From Ectothiorhodospira shaposhnikovii (GTDB lineage: Bacteria > Pseudomonadota > Gammaproteobacteria > Ectothiorhodospirales > Ectothiorhodospiraceae): 64,000 nt of DNA. Under the pieces are notes generated by a model that saw only the letters and a list, made by a program, of their open reading frames with translations, made no database searches and was not told where the DNA came from. This document shows positions 1 through 11,795 of the stretch, one piece after another. The first letter of the stretch is position 1. The number at the start of each line of letters is the position of its first letter. The stretch lies in the NCBI RefSeq assembly GCF_016584105.1, contig NZ_NRSM01000005.1:86709-150708 (forward strand), given 5' to 3'. Made by a program: the position numbers and the translations under genes.

Positions 1-187
1 TGCTCCCGGGGTGCATGTGGAAATCGATCGGGAGACCGCCATACGTCATGCCTTCAGCCGGGCGGCGCGGGAGGATGTGGTGCTGGTGGCCGGCAAGGGA
101 CATGAGACCTGGCAGATCTTCGGCGATGAATACCTGCCCTTCAGTGATCGGGATCTGGTCCTGCGACTGACGGAGGGCGAGACATGA
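1..187 (+). CDS. murE: MurE, UDP-MurNAc-tripeptide synthetase, C-terminal fragment
   Basis: Only the last 61 codons are inside the window; the gene enters from the left edge, reading from base 2. The fragment holds the GKGHE motif found near the C terminus of MurE ligases, followed by a typical tail. MurE adds the third stem-peptide residue (normally meso-diaminopimelate in gammaproteobacteria) to UDP-MurNAc-dipeptide in the cytoplasm. Its TGA overlaps the murF start codon in an ATGA arrangement, the standard murE-murF coupling. The residue-specificity motif lies outside the window, so the amino acid added cannot be read here. Confidence 0.93.
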   Translation, partial: APGVHVEIDRETAIRHAFSRAAREDVVLVAGKGHETWQIFGDEYLPFSDRDLVLRLTEGET

Positions 188-1566
188 TGCAGTTGCCCAT
201 GAGTCAGGTGGCGCTCCTGTCCGGTGGCCGGTTGCAAGGCCCTGACGTGGTCGTGCGCGGGGTGTCCACGGATAGCCGCAGTGTCACCGCGGGACAGCTG
301 TTCGTGGCCCTCAAGGGACCACGTTACGACGCCCATGATTTTATCGATGGCCGGCTTCCGGCTTCCGGTCTGCTGGTCAATCACGATCTGGAACCGGTGG
401 ATGCCCGGCCCCGGGTGCTGGTGGGGGACACCCGTCAGGCTCTGGCGGATCTGGCCGCCGGTTGGCGATGCCGCTGTAAAGCCAGGGTCGTGGCGTTGAC
501 GGGTAGCAACGGCAAAACCACGGTCAAGGAGATGCTGGCGGCGATCCTTGGCCATTGCGGCGAGACCTGGGCGACCCGCGGCAATCTGAACAATGAGATC
601 GGTGTTCCCCTGACGTTGCTGAGCCTGTCCGAGGGGCATGATTTCGGTGTCATCGAGATGGGGGCGAATCACGCGGGCGAGATCGCCTTGCTGACGCGCA
701 TCACCCGGCCTGATGTGGCCTTGATCACCAATGCCGGACCGGCCCATCTGGAAGGTTTCGGCAGTATCGAGGGGGTTGCCCATGCCAAGGGCGAGATCTT
801 CCAGGGGCTGGGGGATGAGGGCGTGGCGGTGATCAACGCCGACGATCCCTATACCGATCTGTGGCGGGCCATGAACCCGGAACGGCGTGTCGTGCTGTTT
901 GGACTGTCGGCCCGGGCCGGGGTCCGTGGAGAATTGCGTGGCGAGGATCTGCTGATCCATCTGCCGGATCGGCAGATTCAGGTGTCACTGGCCCTGGCCG
1001 GTCGCCATAACCGGCTCAATGCCCTGGCGGCCGCTGCCGCGGCTCATGCCCTGGGGGCGGATGCTGCGGCCATTGGTGAGGGGTTGGCGTCGATGCAACC
1101 GGTACCGGGGCGTCTGGTGTCCCGACGGGGGCCATCGGGCAGCCGCCTCATCGACGACAGCTATAATGCGAACCCTGCTTCGTCCCGGGCAGCCCTCCAG
1201 GTGCTGGTGGAGCAGTCCGGGCATCGTATTTTCGTGCTCGGCGACATGGGCGAGTTGGGAGAGGACGCCTCCGGCATGCACCGTGAAATTGGTGCCTTGG
1301 CCCGGGAAATGGGGGTGGAACAACTGCTGGCGGTGGGGCCGCTGAGCCGACATGCGGTACTTGCCTTCGGTGAGGGCGCCGAACATTTCGAGGATCAGTC
1401 CGGACTTCTGGCGGCGTTGGTGGATTACCTGGGGCCCGGTGTGGTGGTTCTGGTCAAGGGTTCCCGGGGGCAACGCATGGATCGGGTGATCTCGGCGCTG
1501 GCAAGCGAACAAGGGCAGCAACAAGAACGATCGGGAGACAGTGGGCATGCTGCTCATTCTGTTTGA
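184..1566 (+). CDS. murF: MurF, UDP-MurNAc-tripeptide--D-Ala-D-Ala ligase
   Basis: This cytoplasmic Mur ligase adds the D-Ala-D-Ala dipeptide to UDP-MurNAc-tripeptide using ATP, finishing the pentapeptide. The 460 residues match the family length. The ATP-binding loop TGSNGKTT is at residues 106-113, [11 protein letters not shown] at about 136-146, GRHN at 273-276 and DDSYNANP at 324-331, all typical of MurF. The ATG at 184 overlaps the murE stop. The 3' end overlaps the start of mraY by about 20 bases, which suggests translational coupling within the division and cell wall cluster. A second ATG directly follows the first; either could be used. Confidence 0.97.
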   Translation: MMQLPMSQVALLSGGRLQGPDVVVRGVSTDSRSVTAGQLFVALKGPRYDAHDFIDGRLPASGLLVNHDLEPVDARPRVLVGDTRQALADLAAGWRCRCKARVVALTGSNGKTTVKEMLAAILGHCGETWATRGNLNNEIGVPLTLLSLSEGHDFGVIEMGANHAGEIALLTRITRPDVALITNAGPAHLEGFGSIEGVAHAKGEIFQGLGDEGVAVINADDPYTDLWRAMNPERRVVLFGLSARAGVRGELRGEDLLIHLPDRQIQVSLALAGRHNRLNALAAAAAAHALGADAAAIGEGLASMQPVPGRLVSRRGPSGSRLIDDSYNANPASSRAALQVLVEQSGHRIFVLGDMGELGEDASGMHREIGALAREMGVEQLLAVGPLSRHAVLAFGEGAEHFEDQSGLLAALVDYLGPGVVVLVKGSRGQRMDRVISALASEQGQQQERSGDSGHAAHSV

Positions 1567-2629
1567 TTATCTGAGCCAGTACTATACGGCCTTCAATGTG
1601 TTCCAGTACCTGACCCTGCGCGCCATCATGGGCGTGCTCACGGCACTGCTGATCGCCTTCATGGTGGGGCCGGCCATGATCCGGCGGCTTGCCCGGTACA
1701 AGATCGGTCAGCAGGTGCGCAGTGATGGTCCCCAGACCCACTTCAGCAAGGCGGGGACCCCCACCATGGGCGGTGCCCTGATCCTGGTGGCGGTGGCCGT
1801 CAGCACCCTGCTGTGGAGTGATCTGAGCAACCGCTTTGTCTGGGTGGTGCTGCTGGTCACCCTGTTATTCGGTCTTATCGGCGGAGTGGACGATTACTTG
1901 AAGCTGCGTTACGGCAACAGCCGTGGCCTGTCGGCGCGCAGCAAGTTTTTCTGGCAGAGCGTGGTGGCCTTCCTGACCGCCGTGTTCCTGTTCTATACCG
2001 CCCAGACGCCCATCGAAACCACCCTGATCGTGCCCGTCTTCAAGGATGTGGCCGTTGATCTGGGGCTTTGGTTCATACCGTTGACCTGGCTGGTGATCGT
2101 GGGTTCGAGCAACGCGGTGAACCTCACCGATGGTCTGGATGGCCTGGCCATCATGCCCTGCGTACTGGTGGCCGGGGCCCTGGGTGTGTTTGCCTATGTT
2201 TCCGGGCACGCCATCTTCGCCAATTATCTGGGGATTCCCTATGTGCCTGGGGTGGGGGATCTGACGGTGTTTGCCGCCGCGCTGGTGGGCGCGGGCATGG
2301 GGTTTCTGTGGTTCAACGCCTATCCTGCCCAGGTGTTCATGGGTGATGTGGGCGCGTTGGCCCTGGGGGCCGCCCTGGGCCTGCTGGCGGTGACCACCCG
2401 TCAGGAAATCGTGCTGGTGATCATGGGAGGGGTGTTCGTGATCGAAACCCTGTCTGTGATCCTGCAGGTGGCTTCCTACAAGCTGACCGGGCGGCGCATC
2501 TTCCGCATGGCGCCACTGCATCATCATTTTGAACTCAAGGGCTGGCCCGAACCGCGGGTGATCGTGCGTTTCTGGATCATCACCGTGGTGTTGGTACTGA
2601 TCGGTCTGGCAACCCTGAAGATCCGTTGA
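1547..2629 (+). CDS. mraY: MraY, phospho-MurNAc-pentapeptide translocase
   Basis: This integral membrane enzyme transfers phospho-MurNAc-pentapeptide from UDP to undecaprenyl phosphate, making lipid I. Conserved elements are the DD pair at residues 115-116, NLTDGLDGL at 192-200, FMGDVGA at 264-270 and the histidine triplet HHH at 325-327 near the C terminus, with about ten hydrophobic segments between. I chose the ATG at 1547 (360 residues, the usual family length) because a GGGAG lies 9 bases upstream; an in-frame GTG two codons earlier at 1541 is the alternative. The start lies inside murF, and the stop is followed at once by murD. Confidence 0.97.
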   Translation: MLLILFDYLSQYYTAFNVFQYLTLRAIMGVLTALLIAFMVGPAMIRRLARYKIGQQVRSDGPQTHFSKAGTPTMGGALILVAVAVSTLLWSDLSNRFVWVVLLVTLLFGLIGGVDDYLKLRYGNSRGLSARSKFFWQSVVAFLTAVFLFYTAQTPIETTLIVPVFKDVAVDLGLWFIPLTWLVIVGSSNAVNLTDGLDGLAIMPCVLVAGALGVFAYVSGHAIFANYLGIPYVPGVGDLTVFAAALVGAGMGFLWFNAYPAQVFMGDVGALALGAALGLLAVTTRQEIVLVIMGGVFVIETLSVILQVASYKLTGRRIFRMAPLHHHFELKGWPEPRVIVRFWIITVVLVLIGLATLKIR

Positions 2630-2643
2630 GGACGGCGAGTGAC

Positions 2644-3975
2644 GTGACAGTGCAGGCAACGACACTGATCGTGGGACTGGGCACCACCGGGCTTTCCGTG
2701 GCGCGGCATCTGGCCGCCCGCGGGGAGCCCTTTTGCGTGGCCGATACCCGCGAATTGCCACCCGGCCTGGATGCGCTGCGGGAACGGGTGCCCGAAGTCC
2801 GTGTCTTTACCGGGCCGTTCGCCCCGGACCTGTTTGCCCGCTTTGATCGCCTGATCGTGAGCCCCGGTGTGAGTGTCCGTGAACCGGCCATCCAGGCCGC
2901 CCGGGCCCGTGGCGCTCGGGTGATGGGGGATATCGAGCTTTTCGCCGGGCTGGTCGATGCCCCGGTACTGGCCATCACAGGCTCCAACGGCAAAAGCACG
3001 GTCACCACGCTGGTGGGCGAGATGGCCCGGGCCGCCGGCCTGCAGGTGGCGGTCGGTGGTAATCTGGGGACTCCGGCGCTGGATCTCCTGACATCCCGGC
3101 CGGCGCCTGAGCTGTATGTGCTGGAGCTGTCCAGCTTCCAGCTTGAGACCACCTCCGGGCTTCGATGTGATGCGGCCGCCGTGCTCAACGTGTCTGCGGA
3201 TCACCTGGACCGCTATCAGGGGCTGGATGACTATGCCCAGGCCAAGGCTCGCATCTTCCTACATGCCCGGGTAGCGGTGATCAACCGCAATGACCCCCTG
3301 GTTCAGGACATGGCCGGGAGGCAGGTGCGCGTGGGTTTTGGTCTGGATATCCCCGAGGCGGGTCAATACGGCCTGAGGGATCGGGGTGGGGAGCCCTGGT
3401 TGTACCAGGGTGACGGCCCGCTGATGCCCGAGGCGGAATTGCGCATGGCTGGCCGACATAACACGGCCAATGCCCTGGCCGCCCTGGCCCTGGGGGAAGC
3501 CGTCGGCCTGCCCATGGACGACATGCTGGCGGTGTTGCGCCGCTTCGCCGGGCTACCCCATCGTTGCCGGTGGGTGGCGAACATGGGTGGTGTTGACTGG
3601 TACAACGATTCCAAGGGCACCAACCTGGGTTCCACTCTGGCCGCCCTGGCGGGGTTGCCGGGCAAGGTCGTGCTCATCGCCGGTGGGCAGGGCAAGGGGC
3701 AGGATTTCACGCCCCTCCAGGCCGTGGCTGCCGACAAGGCACGGGCCGTGGTGCTGCTGGGGCAGGATGCAGCCGTGATCGAACAGGCCCTGGGGGGCGT
3801 GGTGCCGGTGGTACGGGTCCATGATATGGAGCAGGCCGTGACCGAGGCTGCCCGTCTGGCCTGTCGCCAGGACAGCGTGCTGCTTTCCCCAGCCTGTGCC
3901 AGCCTGGACATGTTCCGTAACTACGCACATCGGGGCGAGGTATTCGAGTCCGAAGTACGGAGGCTGGCGCCATGA
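2644..3975 (+). CDS. murD: MurD, UDP-MurNAc-L-alanine--D-glutamate ligase
   Basis: This cytoplasmic ligase adds D-glutamate to UDP-MurNAc-L-Ala. The N-terminal part has a Rossmann-like GLGTTGLS motif, the ATP loop GSNGKST is at about residues 113-119, LNVSADHLDRY follows, and GRHNTANALAA and WYNDSKGTN mark the later ligase domains. Length (443 from this start) fits the family. The open frame extends to a TTG at 2626, inside the mraY stop; I prefer GTG 2644 because AGGA lies 11 bases upstream, with GTG 2650 also possible. The stop overlaps the ftsW ATG (ATGA). Confidence 0.95.
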   Translation: MTVQATTLIVGLGTTGLSVARHLAARGEPFCVADTRELPPGLDALRERVPEVRVFTGPFAPDLFARFDRLIVSPGVSVREPAIQAARARGARVMGDIELFAGLVDAPVLAITGSNGKSTVTTLVGEMARAAGLQVAVGGNLGTPALDLLTSRPAPELYVLELSSFQLETTSGLRCDAAAVLNVSADHLDRYQGLDDYAQAKARIFLHARVAVINRNDPLVQDMAGRQVRVGFGLDIPEAGQYGLRDRGGEPWLYQGDGPLMPEAELRMAGRHNTANALAALALGEAVGLPMDDMLAVLRRFAGLPHRCRWVANMGGVDWYNDSKGTNLGSTLAALAGLPGKVVLIAGGQGKGQDFTPLQAVAADKARAVVLLGQDAAVIEQALGGVVPVVRVHDMEQAVTEAARLACRQDSVLLSPACASLDMFRNYAHRGEVFESEVRRLAP

Positions 3976-5174
3976 AGGGTCTTGATCTTCAGGCCACCCG
4001 GGACATGGACAGCCGTCTGGCGGTGGAACTGCATCAGAAGGTGGATCTGGGACTGGCGGTCACGGTCATGGCCCTGCTGGGACTGGGACTGGTGATGGTG
4101 GGATCCGCCTCCATCGGGATCGCTGACCGGAACCTGGGCGATCCTTTCTATTTCCTGCAACGCCAGGTGTTTTTTGTCAGTCTCGGTCTGTTGGCGGCCG
4201 TCATGTTCTACAACCTGCGCCTGGCCTGGTGGCAGGCCATGGGGCCCTGGCTGCTCCTGTCCGTCTACGTGCTGTTGCTGCTGGTGCTGGTGCCCGGTAT
4301 CGGCAAGACGGTGAACGGCTCCACCCGCTGGATTTCCGTGGGGTTGTTCAATCTGCAGGTCTCCGAGGTGGTGAAACTGCTCATGACCATCTATCTGGCC
4401 GGTTATCTGGTGCGCCATGCCCGCCAGGTACGCGAGACCCTGATGGGTTTTGCCAAGCCCTTGATCCTGCTGATGCTGGCCACAGCGCCTCTTCTCATGC
4501 AGCCGGATTTCGGGGCCGCGGTGGTGCTGATGGCCATCGCTCTGGGAATGCTGTTCCTGGGTGGCGCGAGGCTGTGGCAGTTCTTCATGCTGTTGGGTGC
4601 CGTAGGCATGGCGATGGCCTGGCTGGCCATCCAGACCCCTTATCGGGTGGCCCGTCTCACCGGCTTCATGGATCCCTGGACCGACCCCTTCAACACAGGA
4701 TTCCAGCTCACCCAGTCTCTCATTGCCATCGGCAGTGGTTCCTGGTTCGGCGTGGGGCTGGGTGGCAGCGTGCAGAAACTCTTTTACCTGCCGGAAGCCC
4801 ACAACGATTTCCTGTTTGCCGTGCTGGCCGAGGAACTGGGGCTGGTGGGTATCGTGGTGCTGGTGGCCCTCTACGGCTTCCTGCTCTGGCGCAGCTTTGC
4901 CATCGGTCAGGCCGCCGAGCGGGTGGGACATCTGTTCGGCGCGCATCTGGCCTACGGCATCGGCATCTGGATCAGTCTGCAGGCCTTCATCAACATGGCT
5001 GTGAACATGGGCATGCTGCCTACCAAGGGGCTGACCCTGCCCCTGATGAGCTATGGCGGCAGCTCCATGCTGGTGACCTGCGCGGCCATGGGATTGCTGG
5101 CCAGGGTGCATAGGGAAACGGTGGAGAGCGGTGGTTTCAGGCCGCGGCGTCGTGCCTCGGGAGGTGGAGCATGA
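3972..5174 (+). CDS. ftsW: FtsW, SEDS-family septal peptidoglycan glycosyltransferase
   Basis: FtsW is the polytopic SEDS glycan polymerase that works with PBP3/FtsI at the division septum. The 400-residue protein has about ten hydrophobic segments and family signatures: NGSTRWISVG after the third or fourth segment, QPDFGAAVVL in the middle, and the stretch around EAHNDFLFAVLAEELG. The C terminus is basic and cytoplasmic. Its place between murD and murG is the classic dcw position, which favours FtsW over its paralogue RodA. The ATG overlaps the murD stop. Confidence 0.96.
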   Translation: MKGLDLQATRDMDSRLAVELHQKVDLGLAVTVMALLGLGLVMVGSASIGIADRNLGDPFYFLQRQVFFVSLGLLAAVMFYNLRLAWWQAMGPWLLLSVYVLLLLVLVPGIGKTVNGSTRWISVGLFNLQVSEVVKLLMTIYLAGYLVRHARQVRETLMGFAKPLILLMLATAPLLMQPDFGAAVVLMAIALGMLFLGGARLWQFFMLLGAVGMAMAWLAIQTPYRVARLTGFMDPWTDPFNTGFQLTQSLIAIGSGSWFGVGLGGSVQKLFYLPEAHNDFLFAVLAEELGLVGIVVLVALYGFLLWRSFAIGQAAERVGHLFGAHLAYGIGIWISLQAFINMAVNMGMLPTKGLTLPLMSYGGSSMLVTCAAMGLLARVHRETVESGGFRPRRRASGGGA

Positions 5175-6259
5175 GTCGTCGTCCCATCCTGATCATGGCC
5201 GGTGGCACCGGGGGACACGTTTTCCCCGGGCTGGCCGTGGCCGACTGCCTGCGTGCCCGCGGCGAGACCGTGTGCTGGCTGGGCACGGCCAACGGCCTGG
5301 AGGCCCGGCTGGTGCCGGCGGCGGGGATCGAGTTCCATACCCTGCCGGTGAGCGGTCTGCGGGGCAAGGGGGCGACCGCCTGGTTGCTGGCCCCCTGGCG
5401 ACTGGGGGTGGCCCTGTGGGCGGCTTTGGGCCTGATGCTGCGGCTCAAGCCCAGGGCCGTGCTGGGCCTGGGCGGATTTGCCTCCGGCCCTGGTGGTCTC
5501 ATGGCCGCCGCCCTGGGCCATCCCCTGGTGATCCACGAGCAGAACGCCATTGCCGGCATGACCAATCGCTGGCTGGCCGGTCGCGCGGACCTGGTGCTGG
5601 AAGCCTTTCCGGGCACGTTTCCTGCGGGCCGCCAGGCGGTGGCTGTCGGCAATCCGGTGCGTGAGAGCATCCGTGCGTTGCCGGAGCCCGAAGTGCGCCT
5701 GGCCGGGCGGGAAGGCCCCCTGCGTCTGCTGGTGGTCGGCGGCAGCCTGGGTGCCCTGGCCCTGAATACCCGTGTGCCTGAAGCGGTGGCACGTCTGCCC
5801 GAGGTGCGCCGACCCCTGATCCGTCATCAGGCGGGGGAGCGCACGCTGGATGAGGCCCGCCGGTCGTATGCCCGGGCCGGGGTGGAGGCCGAGGTGACGG
5901 CCTTTATCGATGACATGGCCGAGGCCTATGACTGGGCAGATCTGGTGATCTGCCGGGCAGGGGCGCTGACGGTCTCGGAACTGGCGGCTGCCGGCGTGGC
6001 CGCCCTGCTGGTGCCTTATCCCCACGCGGTGGATGATCATCAGCGTGCCAATGCCCGCCATCTGTCCGAAGCCGGGGCGGCCCGGCTCGTGCTTCAGGAT
6101 GAACTGGACCCCGAAGCCCTGGCGACATGGCTGGAGTCCCTGGACCGCCCCCGATTGCTGGAAATGGCCCGCCAGGCCCGTTCCCTGGCACGTCCCGATG
6201 CCACCCATCGCGTGGCCGAGGCCTGTCTGGCCCTGGCTGGGAAAGGAGATTGTTCATGA
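5171..6259 (+). CDS. murG: MurG, UDP-GlcNAc transferase making lipid II
   Basis: MurG is a membrane-associated glycosyltransferase that adds GlcNAc to lipid I on the cytoplasmic face. The glycine-rich GGTGGH motif is at residues 11-16, GGFASGPGG near 101-109 and HEQNA at 122-126. The C-terminal nucleotide-sugar site shows [15 protein letters not shown] and [10 protein letters not shown]. Length of 362 is normal. The ATG overlaps the ftsW stop by four bases and the stop overlaps the murC start. Confidence 0.97.
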   Translation: MSRRPILIMAGGTGGHVFPGLAVADCLRARGETVCWLGTANGLEARLVPAAGIEFHTLPVSGLRGKGATAWLLAPWRLGVALWAALGLMLRLKPRAVLGLGGFASGPGGLMAAALGHPLVIHEQNAIAGMTNRWLAGRADLVLEAFPGTFPAGRQAVAVGNPVRESIRALPEPEVRLAGREGPLRLLVVGGSLGALALNTRVPEAVARLPEVRRPLIRHQAGERTLDEARRSYARAGVEAEVTAFIDDMAEAYDWADLVICRAGALTVSELAAAGVAALLVPYPHAVDDHQRANARHLSEAGAARLVLQDELDPEALATWLESLDRPRLLEMARQARSLARPDATHRVAEACLALAGKGDCS

Positions 6260-7682
6260 ATGCGCCCAACGCCCTGATCGGCATGCGTCGCATCCGCCGG
6301 ATTCACTTTGTGGGTATCGGCGGTTCGGGCATGGGCGGCATCGCCGAAGTGCTGGCCAACCTGGGCTACCAGGTCAGTGGTTCGGATATTGCCGAAAATG
6401 CCGTGACCCGGCGCCTGGAGGGGCTGGGCGTGGAAGTTCGCCTGGGGCACGATGCCGCCCATGTGTGGCAGGCCGACGTGCTCGTGGTGTCCAGCGCCAT
6501 CCGTCCCGATAACCCGGAGTTGCGGGCGGCACAGGAACGTCGCATTCCCGTCGTGCCCCGGGCCGAGATGCTGGCCGAGCTGATGCGTTTCCGTTATGGC
6601 ATCGCCGTGGCCGGGACCCACGGCAAGACCACCACCACCAGCCTGGTGGCCAGTCTGTTGGCGGAGGGCGGGCTTGACCCCACCTTCGTCATCGGCGGCC
6701 GGCTCAACAGCACCGCCAGCCATTCCCGGCTTGGGCAGGGCAACTACCTGGTGGCCGAGGCGGACGAGAGCGACGCCTCCTTCCTGTGTCTGCAGCCGAT
6801 GATCTCGGTGGTGACCAACATCGATGCGGACCACCTGGCCACCTATGAAGGGGATTTTTCCCGGTTGCGGGATACGTTCCTGGAGTTTTTGCACCACTTG
6901 CCTTTCTACGGCCTGGCGGTGCTGTGCGCGGATGACCCGGAAATCCGCGATCTGATCACTCGCATCGGCCGCCCCATGCTCACTTACGGCATCGATCATC
7001 CGGCCGACGTCAAGGCCCGTGAGCTACGCCCCGACGGCACCCTCACCCACTTCGACCTGTACCTGCCGGGCCGTGATCGGGCCTTGCCGGTGACCCTGAA
7101 CCTGCCGGGACGCCACAATGTACTCAATGCCCTGGCGGCGGTGGCCGTGGCCCACGAGCTGGGGGTGGACGACGGTGCCATACAGCGGGGGTTGCAGGCA
7201 TTTCAGGGCATCGGCCGGCGTTTCCAGGTTTACGGCCGTCTGCCCGCCCCGGCGGGCGAGGTGATGCTGGTGGATGACTATGGCCACCATCCCACTGAAG
7301 TGGCTGCCACCATTGCTGCGGCCCGATCCGCCTGGCCGGGCCGGCGTCTGGTGCTGGCCTTTCAGCCCCACCGCTACACCCGTACCCGGGATCTGTTCGA
7401 GGATTTTGCCGAGGTACTGTCCGAGCCCGATGTGCTGGTGCTACTGGATGTCTATGCGGCGGGCGAGGACCCCATTCCCGGCGCCGATGGCCGTACCCTG
7501 GCCCGGGCGATCCGTACCCGGGGAAGGGTGGATCCCGTGTTCGTGGATGCCCCCGAGCGTCTGGTGGACGCCCTGCGGGGTGTCTTGCGGGAGGGGGATG
7601 TCCTGCTGACCCAGGGCGCGGGTAATGTGGGGGCATTGGCGGCCAGTCTGCCGACGGCACTGGCCGGTGTCGGGGAGGGGCC

Positions 7683-7686
<4 letters not shown>
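6256..7686 (+). CDS. murC: MurC, UDP-MurNAc--L-alanine ligase
   Basis: MurC adds L-alanine to UDP-MurNAc, the first stem-peptide step. The N terminus carries the UDP-binding glycine loop [12 protein letters not shown] (about 17-28), and the ATP loop GTHGKTTT is at 120-127; [11 protein letters not shown] and DDYGHHPTE mark the later domains. I start at ATG 6256, preceded by AGGAG at 6244-6248 and overlapping the murG stop; this gives 476 residues, a normal length. The frame is open further upstream, but that extension is antisense-like sequence inside murG. Confidence 0.97.
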
Positions 7687-9529
<1,843 letters not shown>

Positions 9530-9533
9530 TGGG

Positions 9534-10313
9534 GTGCGTATGGGCAGAGCGATGGCTAGGCGAAGGGTGCAGCGGCCGCCCTGGTGGCGGGAGGCACGCT
9601 TGCGCCGCGCCCTGCGATCCCTGCTGCTGGTGGCAGCTGTCATGATGCTTGCCGTCGCTGGCCAAGGAGGGGTAGCCCATTTGATGGAGCCCGATACCCT
9701 GCCCATCCGCAGCGTGGAAGTGGAGGGCGAGTTGCGTCATATGGTGCCGGAGACCCTGTCCGCGGCCATCGCGCCCCATGTGCGGGGGGGCTTCTTCAAC
9801 CTGGATCTGCGTCAGGTGGAGAGGTCGGTCAAGGCACTTCCCTGGGTACGTGGGGTGTGGGTGCGCCGGGAATGGCCGGACCGGATCGTGATCCGGATCG
9901 AGGAGCAGGTCCCGGTGGCACGCTGGGGCAGCGATGCCCTGGTGAACCAGTATGGGGAACTGTTCCGCCCGGAGTTGTCGGAAGCCCCCGAGGGTCTGCC
10001 GTTCCTGGAGGGCCGGGAGGGCCGTCAGCGGCAACTCATGGAACGATTCCTGGCGGTACAGGCCAGGCTGGCGGATGTGGGCCTGGAAGTTTCCGGCATC
10101 AAGGAGGATGCCCGGCGCTCCTGGGTGATCCAGCTGGAGGACGGGGGGCAGGTCCTCATGGGCCGGGGGATGGACGCGGATCGCCTGGACCGGCTGGTGC
10201 GCATGTATCCGCGCCTGGAGGAGCATCGGGACGAGCCCATCCGGCGAATCGACATGCGTTACACCAACGGCATCGCCGTGGCCTGGCAGTCCGGCGAAGG
10301 TGATGTCAAATGA
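9534..10313 (+). CDS. ftsQ: FtsQ, divisome POTRA-domain protein
   Basis: FtsQ is a bitopic inner-membrane protein linking early and late divisome parts through FtsB/FtsL. It has a basic, cytoplasmic N terminus, one hydrophobic segment at about residues 30-50, then a periplasmic POTRA domain (PIRSVEVEGEL onward, to about 130) and the FtsQ C-terminal domain. Start choice is unsure: GTG 9534, ATG 9540 and ATG 9552 are all in frame and none has a strong ribosome-binding site. The 116 bases before ftsA are non-coding, with no promoter I can call. Confidence 0.92.
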   Translation: MRMGRAMARRRVQRPPWWREARLRRALRSLLLVAAVMMLAVAGQGGVAHLMEPDTLPIRSVEVEGELRHMVPETLSAAIAPHVRGGFFNLDLRQVERSVKALPWVRGVWVRREWPDRIVIRIEEQVPVARWGSDALVNQYGELFRPELSEAPEGLPFLEGREGRQRQLMERFLAVQARLADVGLEVSGIKEDARRSWVIQLEDGGQVLMGRGMDADRLDRLVRMYPRLEEHRDEPIRRIDMRYTNGIAVAWQSGEGDVK

Positions 10314-10429
10314 GACGGTCTGTCATGCAGGCAAGGCAAATGAAAGAAGTAATGAGTCCGGCGTTGTTTTCCCGGTACCGGCAGTGTGGTGAAACCACCC
10401 TGATTGCGTCGTGGTGGAGATGAAGGGTT

Positions 10430-11665
10430 ATGTCTAAGCGATCCGATAAGGGAATGATAGTCGGCCTTGATATCGGCACCTCCAAGGTGGAGGCCATCGT
10501 CGGTGAAGTGAATGACGAGGGGGGTATCGAGATTGTCGGTATCGGTTCCCATCCTTCCCGTGGGTTGAAAAAGGGCGTGGTGGTCAATATCGAATCCACT
10601 GTGCAATCCATCCAGCGTGCCATCGAGGAAGCGGAGCTGATGGCCGGCTGCCAGATTCACTCGGTCTTCACCGGGATTGCCGGCAGTCATGTGAAGAGCC
10701 TCAATTCCACCGGTGTGGTGGCCATCAAGGACAAGGAAGTCAATACGGCGGATGTGGAGCGGGTGATTGATGCCGCCAGGGCGGTGGCTATCCCGGCGGA
10801 TCAGCGCATCCTTCATGTGCTGCCCCAGGAGTTCATCATTGATGAGCAGGAAGGTATCCGCGAGCCCATCGGCATGTCGGGCGTACGCCTTGAGGCCAAG
10901 GTTCACCTGGTCACAGGCGCGGTGTCCGCGGCCCAGAACATCATCAAGTGCGTCAGACGGTGTGGGCTGGAGGTGGATGACATCATCCTGGAGCAACTGG
11001 CCTCCAGCTATGCCGTACTCACCGAGGATGAGAAGGAATTGGGAGTGTGTCTGGTGGATATCGGTGGCGGGACCACCGATATTGCCGTCTTTACCGACGG
11101 TGCGATCCGCCACACCGCGGTGATTCCCATCGCCGGTGATCAGGTGACCAATGATATCGCCGTGGCCCTGCGGACGCCCACCCAGTACGCGGAGGACATC
11201 AAGATCAAGTATGCCTGTGCCCTGCGTCAGCTGGCCAATCCGGAGGAAAGCATCGAGGTGCCTGGCGTGGGTGACCGTCCCCCCCGCCGTCTCTCCCGGC
11301 AGATCCTGGCCGGGGTGGTGGAGCCCCGCTACGAGGAACTCATGTCCCTGGTCCAGGCGGAACTGCGCCGGTCCGGTTGTGAGGAAATGGTGGCCGCGGG
11401 CGTGGTGCTGACCGGTGGGTCTTCGAAGATGGAAGGCGTGGCGGAACTGGCGGAAGAGGTCTTTCACATGCCCGTGCGTCTGGGGTTGCCCCAGTACGTC
11501 ACCGGTCTGGTGGATGCGGTCAGGAACCCCATGCATTCCACCGGAGTGGGGCTGTTGCTGTTCGGTCATCAAAGTCGTTATCAGGCCATGACCGAAGGAG
11601 TCCGTGGTGGGGGGATGAAATCCGTCTGGGGGCGGATGAAGAGCTGGTTTCAGGGCAATCTATAG
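10430..11665 (+). CDS. ftsA: FtsA, actin-like membrane tether of the Z ring
   Basis: FtsA binds the FtsZ tail and anchors it to the membrane. The actin-fold phosphate loop GLDIGTSKVEAIVGE is near residues 12-27, and VDIGGGTTDIAVF marks the second phosphate loop. The last residues (MKSVWGRMKSWF and on) form a short basic/hydrophobic helix that fits the membrane-targeting sequence. Length of 411 is normal. It lies 116 bases after ftsQ, a looser join than elsewhere in the cluster, which leaves room for its own promoter. Confidence 0.97.
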   Translation: MSKRSDKGMIVGLDIGTSKVEAIVGEVNDEGGIEIVGIGSHPSRGLKKGVVVNIESTVQSIQRAIEEAELMAGCQIHSVFTGIAGSHVKSLNSTGVVAIKDKEVNTADVERVIDAARAVAIPADQRILHVLPQEFIIDEQEGIREPIGMSGVRLEAKVHLVTGAVSAAQNIIKCVRRCGLEVDDIILEQLASSYAVLTEDEKELGVCLVDIGGGTTDIAVFTDGAIRHTAVIPIAGDQVTNDIAVALRTPTQYAEDIKIKYACALRQLANPEESIEVPGVGDRPPRRLSRQILAGVVEPRYEELMSLVQAELRRSGCEEMVAAGVVLTGGSSKMEGVAELAEEVFHMPVRLGLPQYVTGLVDAVRNPMHSTGVGLLLFGHQSRYQAMTEGVRGGGMKSVWGRMKSWFQGNL

Positions 11666-11795
11666 GACAGGCTCATGTCGGACTTCGTGGCGATGGATAC
11701 AGAAAGAATACGCGGGCGTGGATGAATCGGGTGATCTGAATTCGGAAGGTTACGGTCTTTTTAACGAACATTGTGGTTTTTAGGAGGAATTGGAT